Origin: Stutzerimonas urumqiensis | Lineage (GTDB): Bacteria > Pseudomonadota > Gammaproteobacteria > Pseudomonadales > Pseudomonadaceae | DNA length: 64,000 bases | Direction: 5' to 3' | NCBI RefSeq assembly: GCF_003640395.1 | Contig: NZ_RBZQ01000011.1 | Location: 1 to 64,000 of the forward strand | Part shown: piece by piece, positions 8,547-16,920 of the stretch | Position numbering within the stretch: position 1 is the stretch's first letter | Layout: each line of letters starts with the position of its first letter | The notes under the pieces: generated by a model | What the model saw: only the letters and a program-made list of their open reading frames with translations | The model's database searches: none | What the model was told of the DNA's origin: nothing | Program-made: the position numbers and the translations under genes

Positions 8547-9331
8547 CGGGGTCTCCAGCCGAGTTCCGTGGAAACGGCCGCCGCGCAACGCAACACGCTC
8601 GGCCGAAGTTCATGTAGCCGGCTCTCCGGCATGTAGGGGATGGCGCTGGCGACGCTGAGCGCGGCGACGATCTCGCCGGCCGCATCGCGAATCGGCGCCG
8701 CCACGCACCGCACGCCCAGCTCGTTCTCCTCGAGATCGAAGCTGAAGCCGCCGGCGGCGTACTCGGCCATCTGCGCGTGGTACTCGTCCCACGGGGTGAA
8801 CGCCTCGCGCAGCCCGCTCTGGCCGGCGCGACGCTGCAGACCCTCGTCGTAGAGCTCGCGCCATTCGGCGGCCGGCAGGTCGAGCATCAGCGCCTTGCCG
8901 ATGCCGGTCAGGGCGAGTGGCATGCGCAGGCCGATCCGCGAGCGCATCTCCAGGCCCCGGCTACTGGGCAGCTTGTCGATGTAAAGCACGTCGCCGGCTT
9001 CGCGTACGCCGAGGTGGACGGTGTCCTGCGTGGCATCGGCGAGCTGTTGCAGGTGCGGGCGGGCCAGCTTGATCAGCGGCATCTGCGCACGGGCGAGGTA
9101 GCCGAGTTCGATCAACCGCGGGCCGAGCCGATAGCCCGACGGCTCCTGACGCAGGTAGTCGGCCTGCGCCAGCGCGGCCACCAGCCGGTGGGTGGTGCTG
9201 CGCGTGCAGCCGATGGCGGCGCCGATCGCCGCGAGGCTGTCGGCGCCGTGGGCCACGGCATCGATCACGGCCAGGCCGCGAAACAGCGCCTGGGCACCGA
9301 GGGGAGCGTCTTTGTTGTTTTCTTGGGTCAT
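8543..9331 (-). CDS. IclR-family transcriptional regulator of the dgo/tct operon
   Basis: This 262-residue regulator has an N-terminal winged helix-turn-helix (about residues 12-65, with GCTRSTTHRLVAALAQ as the recognition region) and a C-terminal IclR effector domain (about 75-255, with TGIGKALMLDL and GVRCVAAPI). As first gene of the operon it is probably autoregulatory. ATG 9331 was preferred over 9349 because GGAG lies at the right distance. A near-perfect palindrome at 9377-9401 is a likely operator. Confidence 0.88.
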   Translation of the reverse strand: MTQENNKDAPLGAQALFRGLAVIDAVAHGADSLAAIGAAIGCTRSTTHRLVAALAQADYLRQEPSGYRLGPRLIELGYLARAQMPLIKLARPHLQQLADATQDTVHLGVREAGDVLYIDKLPSSRGLEMRSRIGLRMPLALTGIGKALMLDLPAAEWRELYDEGLQRRAGQSGLREAFTPWDEYHAQMAEYAAGGFSFDLEENELGVRCVAAPIRDAAGEIVAALSVASAIPYMPESRLHELRPSVLRCAAAVSTELGWRPR

Positions 9332-9376
9332 GGGTATCTCCTGCGGCACACCTTAGTGCGGCGATCCGTTTATCTC

Positions 9377-9401
9377 AATATGCGAGTTACACTCCCATAT
9401 T
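9377..9401. promoter_or_regulatory. palindromic candidate operator for the IclR regulator
   Basis: Arms AATATGCGAGT and ACTCCCATATT are separated by TAC, with one mismatch in 11 pairs. It lies 46 bases upstream of the IclR start and 65 bases from the phoB Pho box. The assignment to IclR is inference from position. Confidence 0.5.
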
Positions 9402-9441
9402 TTGGGATTCAGGCACGGCAAGCGAAACGCCTGCGGCGGAG

Positions 9442-9475
9442 TTGTCACACCGATGCAACAATTCCGTTATCTAAT
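9442..9475 (+). promoter_or_regulatory. phoB promoter with Pho box
   Basis: TTGTCAC (9442-9448), the spacer ACCG and a weaker ATGCAAC (9453-9459) form two 7-base half-sites with the 4-base Pho-box spacing. A -10-like TCTAAT starts 10 bases later (9470), the same gap seen at pstC and pstS. The second half-site matches only 4 of 7 consensus positions. Confidence 0.5.
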
Positions 9476-9509
9476 GCCCGACGACAAAAAGACGACCCGA
9501 GGCTTGACC

Positions 9510-10199
9510 ATGAATGGCAAGAACATCCTGATCGTTGACGACGAAGCGGCCATTCGCGAAATGATCGCCGTGGCGCTCGAGATGGCCGGCTATGAATGCC
9601 TGGAGGCCGAAAACGCCCAGCAGGCGCACGCCCTGATCGTCGATCGCCAGCCGGACCTGATCCTGCTGGACTGGATGCTGCCCGGCACCTCGGGCATCGA
9701 GCTGGCTCGCCGGCTCAAGCGCGACACCCTCACCGCCGACACCCCGATCGTGATGCTCACCGCCAAGGGCGAGGAGGACAACAAGATCCAGGGCCTCGAA
9801 GTCGGCGCAGACGACTACATCACCAAGCCGTTCTCGCCGCGCGAGCTGGTCGCCCGTCTCAAGGCCGTGCTGCGCCGTGCCGCGCCGGCCGACAGCGAGG
9901 TGCCGATCGAGGTTGGCGGCCTGCTGCTCGACCCGATCAGCCATCGCGTGACCATCGACGGCAAGCCGGCCGAAATGGGCCCCACCGAATACCGTCTGTT
10001 GCAGTTCTTCATGACCCATCAGGAGCGCGCCTACACGCGCAGCCAGTTGCTCGATCAGGTCTGGGGCGGCAATGTCTATGTCGAGGAACGTACCGTCGAC
10101 GTCCACATCCGCCGCCTGCGCAAGGCGCTGGGCGATGTCTACGAGAATCTGGTCCAGACCGTGCGCGGCACGGGCTATCGGTTTTCCACCAAGGGCTGA
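9510..10199 (+). CDS. phoB: phosphate regulon response regulator PhoB
   Basis: PhoB is an OmpR-type response regulator that activates Pho genes in phosphate limitation. In its 229 residues the receiver has acidic residues at 10-11, phospho-acceptor Asp54 (ILLDWMLPG), the Thr/Lys pair in LTAKGEEDN and ITKPF, and a C-terminal winged helix with [14 protein letters not shown]. The start is ATG 9510 ([12 protein letters not shown]); the open frame reaches 9402, but the upstream part would include the Pho box. phoR follows 36 bases later. Confidence 0.97.
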   Translation: MNGKNILIVDDEAAIREMIAVALEMAGYECLEAENAQQAHALIVDRQPDLILLDWMLPGTSGIELARRLKRDTLTADTPIVMLTAKGEEDNKIQGLEVGADDYITKPFSPRELVARLKAVLRRAAPADSEVPIEVGGLLLDPISHRVTIDGKPAEMGPTEYRLLQFFMTHQERAYTRSQLLDQVWGGNVYVEERTVDVHIRRLRKALGDVYENLVQTVRGTGYRFSTKG

Positions 10200-10235
10200 A
10201 CACCGGCCCTCACCTGCTGCGCGGGAGCGCTTCGA

Positions 10236-11531
10236 TTGAATCAAGACTGGCGCGGCTCCATCGTGCGGGGCCTGCTGATGGTGATCGCCGCCTGCCTGCT
10301 GCTCGGCCTTTTGACCGGCGAATACGCCTGGGCGCTGGTGCTGGGCCTGGCCTGCTACCTCGGCTGGACGCTCGTGCAGCTGTCCAAGCTGCAGCGCTGG
10401 CTGCGCGAGCGCGGGCCGGAAGAGCCGCCGCCGGATGCCCACGGCCTGTGGGGCGAGGTGTTCGACGGCGTGTACCAGATGCAGCGCCAGGAGCAGCGCG
10501 CCCGTACCCGCTTGCAGGGCATCATCGATCGCGCCCAGGAATCGACCGCCGCCCTGCGCGACGCCATCCTGCTGCTCGACAGCGATGGCAACCTGGAGTG
10601 GTGGAACCCGGCCGCCGAGCGGCTGCTCGGCCTGAAGGACCCGCACGACACCGGCCACCCGGTCTCCAACGTGGTGCGCCATCCGGCGTTCAAGGACTAC
10701 TTCGAGGCGGGCCGCTACCAGGAACCGCTCGAACTGCCATCGCCGGTCACCCAGCAGTTGCAGCTGCAGTACCACTTCACCCGCTTCGGCAACAGCGAGC
10801 ACCTGGTGCTGGTGCGCGACGTCACCCGCCTTCACCAGCTCGAGCAACTGCGCAAGGACTTCGTCGCCAACGTGTCGCATGAATTGCGCACGCCGCTGAC
10901 GGTGATCGCCGGCTACCTGGAGACGCTGCTGGAAAACCAGGACCAGTTCAGCCCCCGCTGGGGCCGCGCCTTGCAGCAGATGGACCAGCAGGCCGGTCGC
11001 ATGCAGCACCTGCTCAGCGACCTGCTGCTGCTCGCGAAACTCGAAGCCACCAGCTACCCCGCGCACAACCAGCCGGTCGCCATCGACCAGCTGCTCGCCG
11101 CGATCCGGGCCGACGCCGTGGCGCTATCGGGCGAGCAAGGTCACCGCATCACCCTCGACGCCGAGCCCGTGCCGCTCAAGGGCAGCGAGAGCGAGCTGCG
11201 CAGCGCCTTCTCCAACCTGGTGTTCAACGCGATCAAGTACACACCGGCGGGAGGGGAAGTCCGCATCCGCTGGTGGGCCGACGACCAGGGCGGCCACCTG
11301 AGCGTGCAGGACACCGGCATCGGCATCGAAAGCAAGCACCTGCCCCGCCTGACCGAGCGCTTCTACCGGGTCGACTCCAGCCGCGCCAGCAGCACCGGCG
11401 GCACCGGGCTGGGGCTGGCCATCGTCAAGCATGTGCTGCTGCGCCATCGCGGACGGCTCGACATCACCAGCACACCCGGCCAGGGCAGCGTCTTCATCTG
11501 CCATTTCCAATCGAGCCAACTGGCGCCCTGA
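10236..11531 (+). CDS. phoR: phosphate regulon sensor kinase PhoR
   Basis: PhoR is the membrane histidine kinase partner of PhoB and is controlled by PstSCAB-PhoU. In 431 residues it has two N-terminal helices (about 11-29 and 31-49), a PAS domain (about 95-200), the dimerisation/phosphorylation site VSHELRTPL with His215, the N box (SNLVFNAIKYTPAGG) and glycine boxes DTGIGIE and GTGLGLAIV. The start is a TTG at 10236 preceded by GGGAG; I see no better ATG in frame. Confidence 0.96.
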   Translation: MNQDWRGSIVRGLLMVIAACLLLGLLTGEYAWALVLGLACYLGWTLVQLSKLQRWLRERGPEEPPPDAHGLWGEVFDGVYQMQRQEQRARTRLQGIIDRAQESTAALRDAILLLDSDGNLEWWNPAAERLLGLKDPHDTGHPVSNVVRHPAFKDYFEAGRYQEPLELPSPVTQQLQLQYHFTRFGNSEHLVLVRDVTRLHQLEQLRKDFVANVSHELRTPLTVIAGYLETLLENQDQFSPRWGRALQQMDQQAGRMQHLLSDLLLLAKLEATSYPAHNQPVAIDQLLAAIRADAVALSGEQGHRITLDAEPVPLKGSESELRSAFSNLVFNAIKYTPAGGEVRIRWWADDQGGHLSVQDTGIGIESKHLPRLTERFYRVDSSRASSTGGTGLGLAIVKHVLLRHRGRLDITSTPGQGSVFICHFQSSQLAP

Positions 11532-11623
11532 GCGCCGCCATCGACGGGCGGCGGCTGTCGGCGACTTGAAATTGCCTGCCCTGCCCCCCATCCTCGGTCT
11601 TCCCAAAATCACTACGAACCCCC

Positions 11624-12952
11624 ATGGACCCCTCCCCTAGTTACGTCGCCCCCAGTTACTTCGCCGATCTCGGCCTGATCCTGTTTGCCCTCTTCCTCGT
11701 CCTGCTCAACGGTTTCTTCGTCGCCGCCGAATTCGCCATGGTCAAGCTGCGCGCGACCAAGGTCGAAGCCATCGCCGCCGAGCACGGCTGGCGCGGGCAC
11801 ATCCTGCGAACCGTGCACAACCAGCTCGATGCCTACCTCTCGGCCTGCCAGCTGGGCATCACCCTCGCCTCGCTGGGGCTGGGCTGGGTCGGCGAGCCCG
11901 CGTTCGCGCACCTGCTCGAACCGCTGCTGGCCCTCATCGGCATCGACAACGAAGCGGTGATCCACGGGATCGCCTTCTTCACCGCGTTCTTCATCATTTC
12001 CTACCTGCACATCGTGGTGGGCGAGCTGGCGCCCAAGTCCTGGGCCATCCGCAAGCCGGAACTGCTGTCGCTGTGGACGGCCGCGCCGCTGTACCTGTTC
12101 TACTGGCTCATGTACCCGGCGATCTACCTGCTCAACGCCAGCGCCAATGCCATCCTGCGCTTCGCCGGCCAGGGCGAGCCGGGGCCGCACCACGAGCACC
12201 ACTACAGTCTCGACGAGCTCAAGCTGATCCTGCATTCCAGCCGCGCCCAGGACCCGTCCGACCAGGACATGCGGGTGCTGGCTTCGGCCGTCGAAATGGG
12301 CGAGCTGGAAGTCGTCGACTGGGCCAACTCGCGCGAAGACCTGGTCCAGCTCGAGCAGTCCATGCCACTCAGCGAAGTGCTCGAGGTGATCCGTCGCCAC
12401 AAGTACAGCCGTTACCCCGTCTATGACGCGGTCAAGGGCGAGTACACCGGCCTGCTGCATATCAAGGACTTGCTGCTGTCGCTGGCGGCTGACGAGCCGT
12501 TCGACCTCGACGAGCTGCTGCGCCCGCTGGATCGCGTGTCCAAGCACCTGGCGCTGACCTCGCTGCTGGAACAGTTCCGCCGGGGCGGCTCGCACTTCGT
12601 GCTCGTCGAGGAAGGCGATCACAAGGTCATCGGCTACCTGACGATGGAAGACGTGCTGGAAGTGCTGGTCGGCGACATCCAGGACGAACACCGCAAGGCC
12701 GAGCGCGGCATCCTGGCCTACCAGCCGGGCAAGCTGCTGGTGCGCGGCGATACCCCGCTGTTCAAGGTCGCGCGGTTGCTCGACGTCGACCTCGATCACA
12801 TCGAGGCGGACACCCTGGCCGGCCTGGTCTACGAAACCCTCAAGCGCGTACCCGAGGAAGACGACGTGCTGCTCACCGACGGGCTGCGCATCATCGTCAA
12901 GAAGATGCGAGGGCCGAAGATCGTCCTCGCGAAGGTGTTGAAGACCCACTGA
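11624..12952 (+). CDS. HlyC/CorC-family membrane protein with CBS pair
   Basis: This 442-residue protein has an N-terminal CNNM transmembrane domain (about residues 15-190, four hydrophobic segments, FVAAEFAMVKLR near the start), two CBS domains (about 215-345, MEDVLEVLVGDI closing the second) and a C-terminal CorC_HlyC domain. Relatives act in divalent-cation homeostasis; older haemolysin labels are not informative. It follows phoR as in other Pseudomonas pho loci, but no Pho box is visible before it. Confidence 0.9.
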   Translation: MDPSPSYVAPSYFADLGLILFALFLVLLNGFFVAAEFAMVKLRATKVEAIAAEHGWRGHILRTVHNQLDAYLSACQLGITLASLGLGWVGEPAFAHLLEPLLALIGIDNEAVIHGIAFFTAFFIISYLHIVVGELAPKSWAIRKPELLSLWTAAPLYLFYWLMYPAIYLLNASANAILRFAGQGEPGPHHEHHYSLDELKLILHSSRAQDPSDQDMRVLASAVEMGELEVVDWANSREDLVQLEQSMPLSEVLEVIRRHKYSRYPVYDAVKGEYTGLLHIKDLLLSLAADEPFDLDELLRPLDRVSKHLALTSLLEQFRRGGSHFVLVEEGDHKVIGYLTMEDVLEVLVGDIQDEHRKAERGILAYQPGKLLVRGDTPLFKVARLLDVDLDHIEADTLAGLVYETLKRVPEEDDVLLTDGLRIIVKKMRGPKIVLAKVLKTH

Positions 12953-13008
12953 TCGCCGGCTGAAGCTGCCGCCGTATGGTGGGCAGCGCGTCGGATGGCT
13001 TCGGCTTC

Positions 13009-13040
13009 GTAGGGTGGATAACGCCGCAGGCTTATCCACC
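13009..13040 (+). repeat. GTAG-headed hairpin repeat
   Basis: GTAG is followed by stem GGTGGATAA (13013-13021), a 10-base loop and TTATCCACC (13032-13040). It belongs to the same hairpin family as those at 23632, 51289, 55181 and 63141, but with different paired bases. It lies between convergent genes. Confidence 0.7.
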
Positions 13041-13103
13041 GTTGGGCAACCATTCGATCCACTGTTGCCTGCCAACCGGTGACCCTTACAGGCCGTGCCC
13101 GCT

Positions 13104-14000
13104 TCAATCCCCGCCGACGGCGAAGTTCGGCAGGCTGTTGACCGGTTGGGCGAATTCGAAGGGGATCGACTCCACCGCCAGGCCGACGTTGCGCTGGACC
13201 ACGAAGTGCAGGTGCGGGCCGGTGCTGTTGCCGGTGTTGCCCGAGCGGGCGAGGAGGCTGCCGGTCTCGACCCGCTGGCCCTCGCGCACGCCGACCGAGC
13301 CGCGCATCAGGTGCAGATAGACCCCCATCGTTCCGTCGTCGTGCAGGACGCGTACGAAGTTGCCGGACGGGTTGTCGCCGCGCCCGGTCTGGTCGTTCTC
13401 GATCTTCACCACCACACCGCCACGGGCCGCGACGATCGGCGTGCCCTCCGGCATGGCGATGTCGAGGGCGTAGCGTCCCTTCGGCGTGAAATGGCTGTAC
13501 TTGCCGTTGGCGCCCTGGGTCAGGCGGAACGGGCCGCCGCGCCACGGCAGCGGGTAGCGGTACAGCGAAGGCTGCAAGCGGGGATCGCCCAGCGCATAGC
13601 GCAGGCGCGGTTTGTAGCGGATCGGCTGCGTCGCGTCGCGCGGCGCGAGGGTGGCCAGGCGGATCTGGCTGCGCGGCGGCAGCACCCAGCGGATCGGCTT
13701 GGCCGGCGCGCCCACGGCGTTCTGCACGTTCTCCAGCGCCAGTTCGACGTCCACCGGCGCGTAGAGGTCGTTGCGCAGCACCAGCGTTTCACCGCCGGCA
13801 TGCTTGCGCGTCTCGAGCTTCACCTGGGCGTCGGTCCGCTCGACCATGCGATCACGGAAGCGGAACACCTGGGCACCGGGCGCCGCCTGGTCGCTGTAGG
13901 TCACCACGCCGTTGGCATCGGTGTACTTGTAGATGGTCAGGGCGCTGGCGGGCGCGGCCAGGCCTACGAGGAGCGAGAGCAGCAGAAGTCGGCCTAGCAT
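13104..14000 (-). CDS. M23-family peptidoglycan peptidase
   Basis: This 298-residue secreted protein has a signal peptide (about residues 1-21, ending PASA), an N-terminal DUF4124-like segment (LTIYKYTDANGVVTYSDQ) and a C-terminal LytM/M23 domain. The zinc ligands are visible in SHFTPKGRYALD and in PHLHF, with the usual GNFV and GNTGNSTG segments between them. It probably cleaves or binds peptidoglycan cross-links in the periplasm. A much longer open frame upstream is the antisense of nothing real and runs through the next gene; the signal peptide fixes the start at 14000. Confidence 0.88.
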   Translation of the reverse strand: MLGRLLLLSLLVGLAAPASALTIYKYTDANGVVTYSDQAAPGAQVFRFRDRMVERTDAQVKLETRKHAGGETLVLRNDLYAPVDVELALENVQNAVGAPAKPIRWVLPPRSQIRLATLAPRDATQPIRYKPRLRYALGDPRLQPSLYRYPLPWRGGPFRLTQGANGKYSHFTPKGRYALDIAMPEGTPIVAARGGVVVKIENDQTGRGDNPSGNFVRVLHDDGTMGVYLHLMRGSVGVREGQRVETGSLLARSGNTGNSTGPHLHFVVQRNVGLAVESIPFEFAQPVNSLPNFAVGGD

Positions 14001-14128
14001 GTCGGCAAGCGTCTGGTCAGGTGAAGAAGGAGGCCGACGATAGCAGGCCCCTGGCCCGCTGCGCAGCCGCCGCCCGGCGGTTGTGTGATGCCGTCCGCTT
14101 GGTTCGTTCGCGTGACCGACCGGCGGCC

Positions 14129-15016
14129 TCAGGCCCCCGGTACATAGTGTCGCTGGCCGGTGCCTCGGGCGATGAGCCGCGAGAGGTAGTCGAGCTTCTG
14201 CGGGTCGCGGTCGACGAAGCGGAAGGTCACCTGCAACCATTCGCTGTCCGGCTTGGGCTCGAGCGCGGCGATGGCGTGCAGGTAGCCGTTGAGCCGAGCG
14301 ATGTCGGCCTCGCCCTGTTCGAGGTCCAGCACGGCAGCTTCCAGCACCTGCGGCAGGGTGTCGGTGCGCTTGATGATCAGCAACGCCTCCTTGAGGCTGA
14401 TCGCCTTGATCACGCACTCGAGCGTGCCGGAGGCCAGCCGCAACTGGCCCTGGCCACGGCCGGCGGGTGCGGCGGCCTTGGTGGCGGGCGCAGCGGAAGC
14501 CGCTGCCGCTGGCGCTGGCGCAGCCGGCGCACGGCGGACCACCTCGGCCTTGCCGCCGGTCAGCGCGTTGAGCGAGTCGTTGGTCATGCCGGTCATGGCG
14601 GGCCGCGAGTCGGCCGCCTGCAGGGCGTCGAGCTTGCCGGCGCGGGCCAGGGCCTTGCGCACCTTCGCCGCCAGCTGCTCGTTCGAAAACGGCTTGCCGA
14701 TGTAGTCCGAAACGCCGGCCTGGATCGCCTGGATGACGTTTTCCTTGTCGCCGCGGCTGGTGACCATGATGAACGGCGTGGTCTTGGTCGCTGCCTCCGC
14801 GCGGCACCAGGTCAGGAGTTCGAGGCCCGACATTTCCGGCATTTCCCAATCGCAGAGGATCAGGTCGAAGGCATCTCGGCCGAGCAGTTGCTGGGCCTTG
14901 CGCCCGTTGACCGCCTCTTCGACCCGGATACCCGGAAACAGTGTTCGCAACGCCTTCTTCATCAGATCCCGGATGAAGGGCGCGTCATCGACCACCAGCA
15001 CACTGATTTTGCTCAT
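14129..15016 (-). CDS. response regulator with PilZ-like C-terminal region
   Basis: This 295-residue protein has a CheY receiver (residues 1-125: acidic pair at 10-11, phospho-acceptor Asp56 in LILCDWEMP, GKPF Lys), an Ala/Pro-rich linker (about 160-185) and a C-terminal domain resembling a degenerate PilZ fold that lacks an evident RxxxR c-di-GMP motif. The same gene sits in this position next to phoU in P. aeruginosa. No output DNA-binding domain is visible, so signalling is probably by protein contact. Confidence 0.8.
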   Translation of the reverse strand: MSKISVLVVDDAPFIRDLMKKALRTLFPGIRVEEAVNGRKAQQLLGRDAFDLILCDWEMPEMSGLELLTWCRAEAATKTTPFIMVTSRGDKENVIQAIQAGVSDYIGKPFSNEQLAAKVRKALARAGKLDALQAADSRPAMTGMTNDSLNALTGGKAEVVRRAPAAPAPAAAASAAPATKAAAPAGRGQGQLRLASGTLECVIKAISLKEALLIIKRTDTLPQVLEAAVLDLEQGEADIARLNGYLHAIAALEPKPDSEWLQVTFRFVDRDPQKLDYLSRLIARGTGQRHYVPGA

Positions 15017-15096
15017 CCGAGGCTCCAGACTCCGACCGGCTGCAAGGCCGTCAGTGTGCGGAGCAAGCGAGGTGAGTCAAGTTTTTTAAATGGCAA

Positions 15097-15154
15097 GCGA
15101 GCGCCAGTCGCCGTCGCGCTCGCCTCCATCCGACGGACGTACCTTCGTCCGTCG
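15097..15154 (-). terminator. two hairpins downstream of phoU
   Basis: On the minus strand, eight bases after the phoU stop, comes a perfect 9-pair stem (15131-15139 with 15146-15154, arms CGACGGACG/CGTCCGTCG). A second stem follows (15097-15103 with 15117-15123, GCGAGCG/CGCTCGC), then an A/T-rich stretch that lacks a clean U-tract. Together they are a likely end of the pst operon transcript. Confidence 0.55.
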
Positions 15155-15162
15155 CGATGCGA

Positions 15163-15882
15163 TCACTCGCCCCTGACTTCGGCCTGCATGCGCGCCAGGC
15201 CCATGTGCCGCACATCGGTGCCGCGTACCAGGTAAATCACCAGGGCGGCGATGTTGCGCGCGTGGTCGCCGATGCGTTCGAGCGAACGGAGCACCCAGAT
15301 GACGCTCAGCACACGCGAGATCGAACGGGGATCTTCCATCATGAAGGTCACCAGTTCGCGCAGCGCCGTCTTGTACTCGCGGTCGACGGTCTTGTCGTAT
15401 TGCACCACCGAGAGGGCCAGATCGGCATCGAAGCGGGCAAAGGCGTCCAGCGCTTCCTGCACCATCTTGCGCACCTGGTCGCCAATGTGGCGCACCTCGA
15501 CGTAGCCGCGCGGCGATTCGCCGGACTCGCACAGCTCGATGGCGCGACGGGCGATCTTGGTGGTCTCGTCACCGATGCGCTCCAGGTCGATGACCGACTT
15601 GGAGATGCTGATGATCAGCCGCAGATCGGAGGCCGCCGGCTGACGTCGGGCGAGGATGCGCACGCACTCCTCATCGATGTTGCGCTCCATCATGTTGATC
15701 TGGTCGTCGACCTCGCGGACCTGCTCGGCGAGCCCGGAATCGGCCTCGATCAGCGCGATCACCGCGTCGTTGACCTGCTTTTCCACCAGGCCGCCCATCG
15801 CCAGCAGGTGGCTGCGTACCTCTTCAAGCTCGGCGTTGAACTGCTGGGAAATGTGTTGGGTATGGCTGTCTTTGCTGATCAT
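15163..15882 (-). CDS. phoU: phosphate signalling protein PhoU
   Basis: PhoU links the Pst transporter to PhoR and keeps the Pho regulon off when phosphate is plentiful. The 239-residue all-helical protein has two three-helix repeats with the metal-binding acidic motifs: around LERIGDETTKIAR (about residues 97-110) and around SLERIGDHARNIA (about 200-213). It lies 108 bases after pstB; the spacer carries a short purine-rich repeat. Confidence 0.95.
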   Translation of the reverse strand: MISKDSHTQHISQQFNAELEEVRSHLLAMGGLVEKQVNDAVIALIEADSGLAEQVREVDDQINMMERNIDEECVRILARRQPAASDLRLIISISKSVIDLERIGDETTKIARRAIELCESGESPRGYVEVRHIGDQVRKMVQEALDAFARFDADLALSVVQYDKTVDREYKTALRELVTFMMEDPRSISRVLSVIWVLRSLERIGDHARNIAALVIYLVRGTDVRHMGLARMQAEVRGE

Positions 15883-15892
15883 GGTTCGCTCC

Positions 15893-15932
15893 GCGAAAGC
15901 TGGAAGCTTGAAGCCGAAAGCTTGAAGCCCGA
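15893..15932. repeat. short direct repeat in the phoU-pstB spacer
   Basis: AAGCTTGAAGCC-type units repeat about three times (near 15896, 15903 and 15919). A related GCTGCA/GCTTGCAGC stretch occupies the pstA-pstB spacer (16838-16860). Such GCTTGAAGC repeats are common between Pseudomonas genes; no function is known to me. Confidence 0.45.
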
Positions 15933-15990
15933 ATGTCTGCCCTTGCCGCCAGCTTTAAGTCCTGACTTCGAGCTGGCGCGCCCCGTGCGC

Positions 15991-16818
15991 TTAACCATAG
16001 CGTCCGGTGATGTAATCCTCGGTCTGCTTTTTCGCCGGATTGGTGAAGAGCGTGTCGGTATCGCCGTACTCGATCAGCTTGCCCATGTACATGAACGCCG
16101 TGTAGTCCGAAACGCGCGCGGCCTGCTGCATGTTGTGGGTGACGATGACGATGGTGTACTTGGCCTTGAGTTCGTAGATCAGCTCTTCGACCTTCAGCGA
16201 CGAGATCGGGTCGAGCGCCGAGCTTGGTTCGTCGAGCAGCAGCACTTCGGGCTGCACGGCGATGGTGCGGGCGATCACCAGGCGCTGCTGCTGGCCGCCG
16301 GAAAGGCCCAGCGCGGATTCGTGCAGGCGGTCCTTCACTTCTTCCCACAGCGCCGCGCCCTTGAGCGCCCATTCGACGGTCTCGTCGAGCACGCGCTTCT
16401 GCTTGATGCCCTGGATGCGCAGGCCGTAGACGACGTTCTCGTAGATGCTCTTGGGGAACGGGTTGGGCTTCTGGAACACCATGCCGACGCGGCGGCGCAG
16501 GTCGGCGACATCTTCGCCCTTGCGGTAGATGTTGGTGCCGTCGAGGTTGATGACGCCTTCGATGCGGCAGCCGTCGACCAGGTCGTTCATGCGGTTGAAG
16601 CAGCGCAGCAAGGTCGACTTGCCGCAACCGGACGGGCCGATGAAGGCGGTCACGCGCTGCTTCGGGATGTTCAGGCTGATGTCGAACAGCGCCTGCTTCT
16701 GTCCGTAGAACAGGCTCAGTTGCGGAACCTCGATGGCGACGGTCTCGTCCGCCAGCCGAAGGCTGCGCTTGTCGCGCCCGAGCGCGGAAATGTCGATGCC
16801 GTGGGTGGGGGTTTGCAT
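15991..16818 (-). CDS. pstB: phosphate ABC transporter ATPase PstB
   Basis: This is the ATP-binding subunit of the high-affinity phosphate importer. Its 275 residues carry Walker [10 protein letters not shown] (61-69), the Q-loop in [11 protein letters not shown], the signature LSGGQQQR, Walker [14 protein letters not shown] and the switch His in [11 protein letters not shown] 16818 (preceded by GGAGTGAAC) was preferred to the in-frame start at 16866, which would have no ribosome site. It is followed by phoU. Confidence 0.96.
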   Translation of the reverse strand: MQTPTHGIDISALGRDKRSLRLADETVAIEVPQLSLFYGQKQALFDISLNIPKQRVTAFIGPSGCGKSTLLRCFNRMNDLVDGCRIEGVINLDGTNIYRKGEDVADLRRRVGMVFQKPNPFPKSIYENVVYGLRIQGIKQKRVLDETVEWALKGAALWEEVKDRLHESALGLSGGQQQRLVIARTIAVQPEVLLLDEPSSALDPISSLKVEELIYELKAKYTIVIVTHNMQQAARVSDYTAFMYMGKLIEYGDTDTLFTNPAKKQTEDYITGRYG

Positions 16819-16920
16819 GAGGTTCACTCCGTTCGCAGCTGCACGCTGCAAGCTGTAAAGCGTCAAGTCAGGCAGCGTTGCTTCGGCATGAAGCGCGCGG
16901 CTCGAGGCTTGCGGCTGCTG

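Noticed and set aside
13104-14849. A 581-codon minus frame joining the response regulator region to the M23 peptidase
   Set aside because: The upstream part is an out-of-frame reading of the regulator gene. A signal peptide marks the true start at 14000.
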